Assembly: GCA_900609035.2 (NCBI GenBank)
Contig: UXAT02000054.1
Coordinates: forward strand, 1-64,000
Direction: 5' to 3'
Length of the DNA: 64,000 bases
Origin: Candidatus Defluviicoccus seviourii
GTDB taxonomy: Bacteria; Pseudomonadota; Alphaproteobacteria; Rhodospirillales; Defluviicoccaceae
The notes under the pieces are model-generated. The model worked only from the letters and a program-made list of their open reading frames with translations. It made no database searches and was not told where the DNA came from. How positions within the stretch are numbered: position 1 is the first letter of the stretch; each line of letters starts with the position of its first letter. Position numbers and translations under genes: made by a program. Below, piece by piece: positions 63,356 through 64,000 of the stretch.

Positions 63356-64000
63356 ATGACTCAAAGCTCGACCCCTCGCGTCGCGGTCGGTTTGCCGGTC
63401 TACAATGGCGAGAACTACCTCCGTATCGCGATTGAAAGCGTTCTGGCTCAGACGTATCGCGATTTCGAACTGATCATCTGCGACAACGTCTCGACCGACT
63501 CGACGCCCGCAATCTGCGCCGCCTACGCCGAGCGCGATTCGCGCGTCCGCTATCACCGGAACCCGCGCAACCTCGGCGCGGCGCCCAATTTCAACATGAC
63601 CTTCAAGCTGATCTCGCCGTCGGTCGAGTACTTCCGCTGGATCTCGCATGACGACACGATGTCGCCCGACAGCTTGGAGAAAAGCGTGCGCGCGCTCGAT
63701 GCCCACCCTGAGCGGGTGCTGTGCACGTCGCTCATCGGCATGATCGATGCGGACGGCACGCAGACGTCCGTCTACGACAGCGGGTTGCAAGCGGCACGAA
63801 ATTCGGACCAGCCGTCTGAGCGCTTTTTTGATACAGCGCTGAGAAAGCACAACAATTACGACACCTACGGCCTCATCCGGCGCAGCGCGCTGGAAAACAG
63901 CCTGATGATGCCGAGCTACTACGCTGGCGAGAAAACAACTCTGGTCGAACTCAGCGTGCGCGGCAAGTTCTTCCACATCCCCGAGGTCCTGTTCTCGGTC
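63356..64000 (+). CDS. GT2-family glycosyltransferase, cut by window edge
   Basis: Partial; 215 residues visible and the frame stays open at the end of the window. GT-A domain: TPRVAVGLPVYNGENYLRIA, IICDNVSTDSTPAIC, RVRYHRNPRNLGAAPNFN, and the DXD-like WISHDDTMSPDSL. The start could be ATG 63344 or 63356; neither has a good ribosome-binding site. Likely continues the sugar cluster. The acceptor cannot be inferred. Confidence 0.88.
   Translation, partial: MTQSSTPRVAVGLPVYNGENYLRIAIESVLAQTYRDFELIICDNVSTDSTPAICAAYAERDSRVRYHRNPRNLGAAPNFNMTFKLISPSVEYFRWISHDDTMSPDSLEKSVRALDAHPERVLCTSLIGMIDADGTQTSVYDSGLQAARNSDQPSERFFDTALRKHNNYDTYGLIRRSALENSLMMPSYYAGEKTTLVELSVRGKFFHIPEVLFSV

Overview
This is a GC-rich, gene-dense chromosomal segment. 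Family content and gene order (topA directly overlapping rnr, then rpmG on the same strand; hisZ followed by purA; an AcnA-type aconitase) suggest an alphaproteobacterium, most plausibly of the Rhodospirillales. That placement is inferred from gene order and was not tested by a search. Housekeeping genes are interleaved with envelope-polysaccharide genes and two accessory stretches.

Layout. 1-2.9 kb: a CZB-domain protein, a GT4 glycosyltransferase and a GDP-mannose 3,5-epimerase. 3.9-9.7 kb: aconitase, a small unknown gene, an exported trypsin-like protease and a ComM/YifB ATPase. 10.0-11.8 kb: a compact three-gene operon of unknown function (TIGR04255-like protein plus two partners, joined by 4-bp stop/start overlaps) with degenerate repeats on either side. 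12.0-17.0 kb: topA-rnr. 17.0-22.2 kb: a sialidase-like protein, a ChbG/HpnK deacetylase and a Gtr-like lipid-linked glycosylation cassette (GT2, GT-C, GtrA), ending at rpmG. 22.5-29.9 kb: a Crp/Fnr regulator, gamma-glutamyltransferase, hisZ, purA, an NTF2-like protein and NADP-type glutamate dehydrogenase, with two palindromic intergenic repeats. 30.0-40.5 kb: an exopolysaccharide locus with a PIG-L deacetylase carrying four tandem carbohydrate-binding-like domains, a Wzx-like flippase, a GT2, a Wza-like lipoprotein, a Wzc-like protein and an O-antigen ligase/polymerase. 40.5-42.9 kb: a divergent LD-carboxypeptidase and Mur-ligase pair, probably for murein peptide recycling.

43.0-52.6 kb is the most unusual accessory stretch. 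An SGNH hydrolase lies just upstream of an 1828-residue protein that joins two alpha/beta-hydrolase modules (the second without its nucleophile serine), a caspase-like CHAT protease with an intact His/Cys pair, and a helical TPR-like tail. A CZB protein, a second SGNH hydrolase, an esterase and a TumE/TumA-type toxin-antitoxin pair follow. It reads as a protease-controlled hydrolase system, possibly for defence or stress; that role is inferred.

52.8-64.0 kb: pdxA, a divergent GAPDH-like gene, then a tight operon of thiamine-diphosphate enzymes: a fused E1 alpha/beta 2-oxoacid dehydrogenase, a lipoyl + E3-binding + HSL-type hydrolase fusion standing where an E2 acyltransferase would be expected, and a split transketolase. 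A nucleotidyltransferase, a branched-chain-type aminotransferase, a methyltransferase and a glycosyltransferase cut by the window edge follow. Together they could make and attach an unusual sugar or acyl group, but the product cannot be read from sequence alone.
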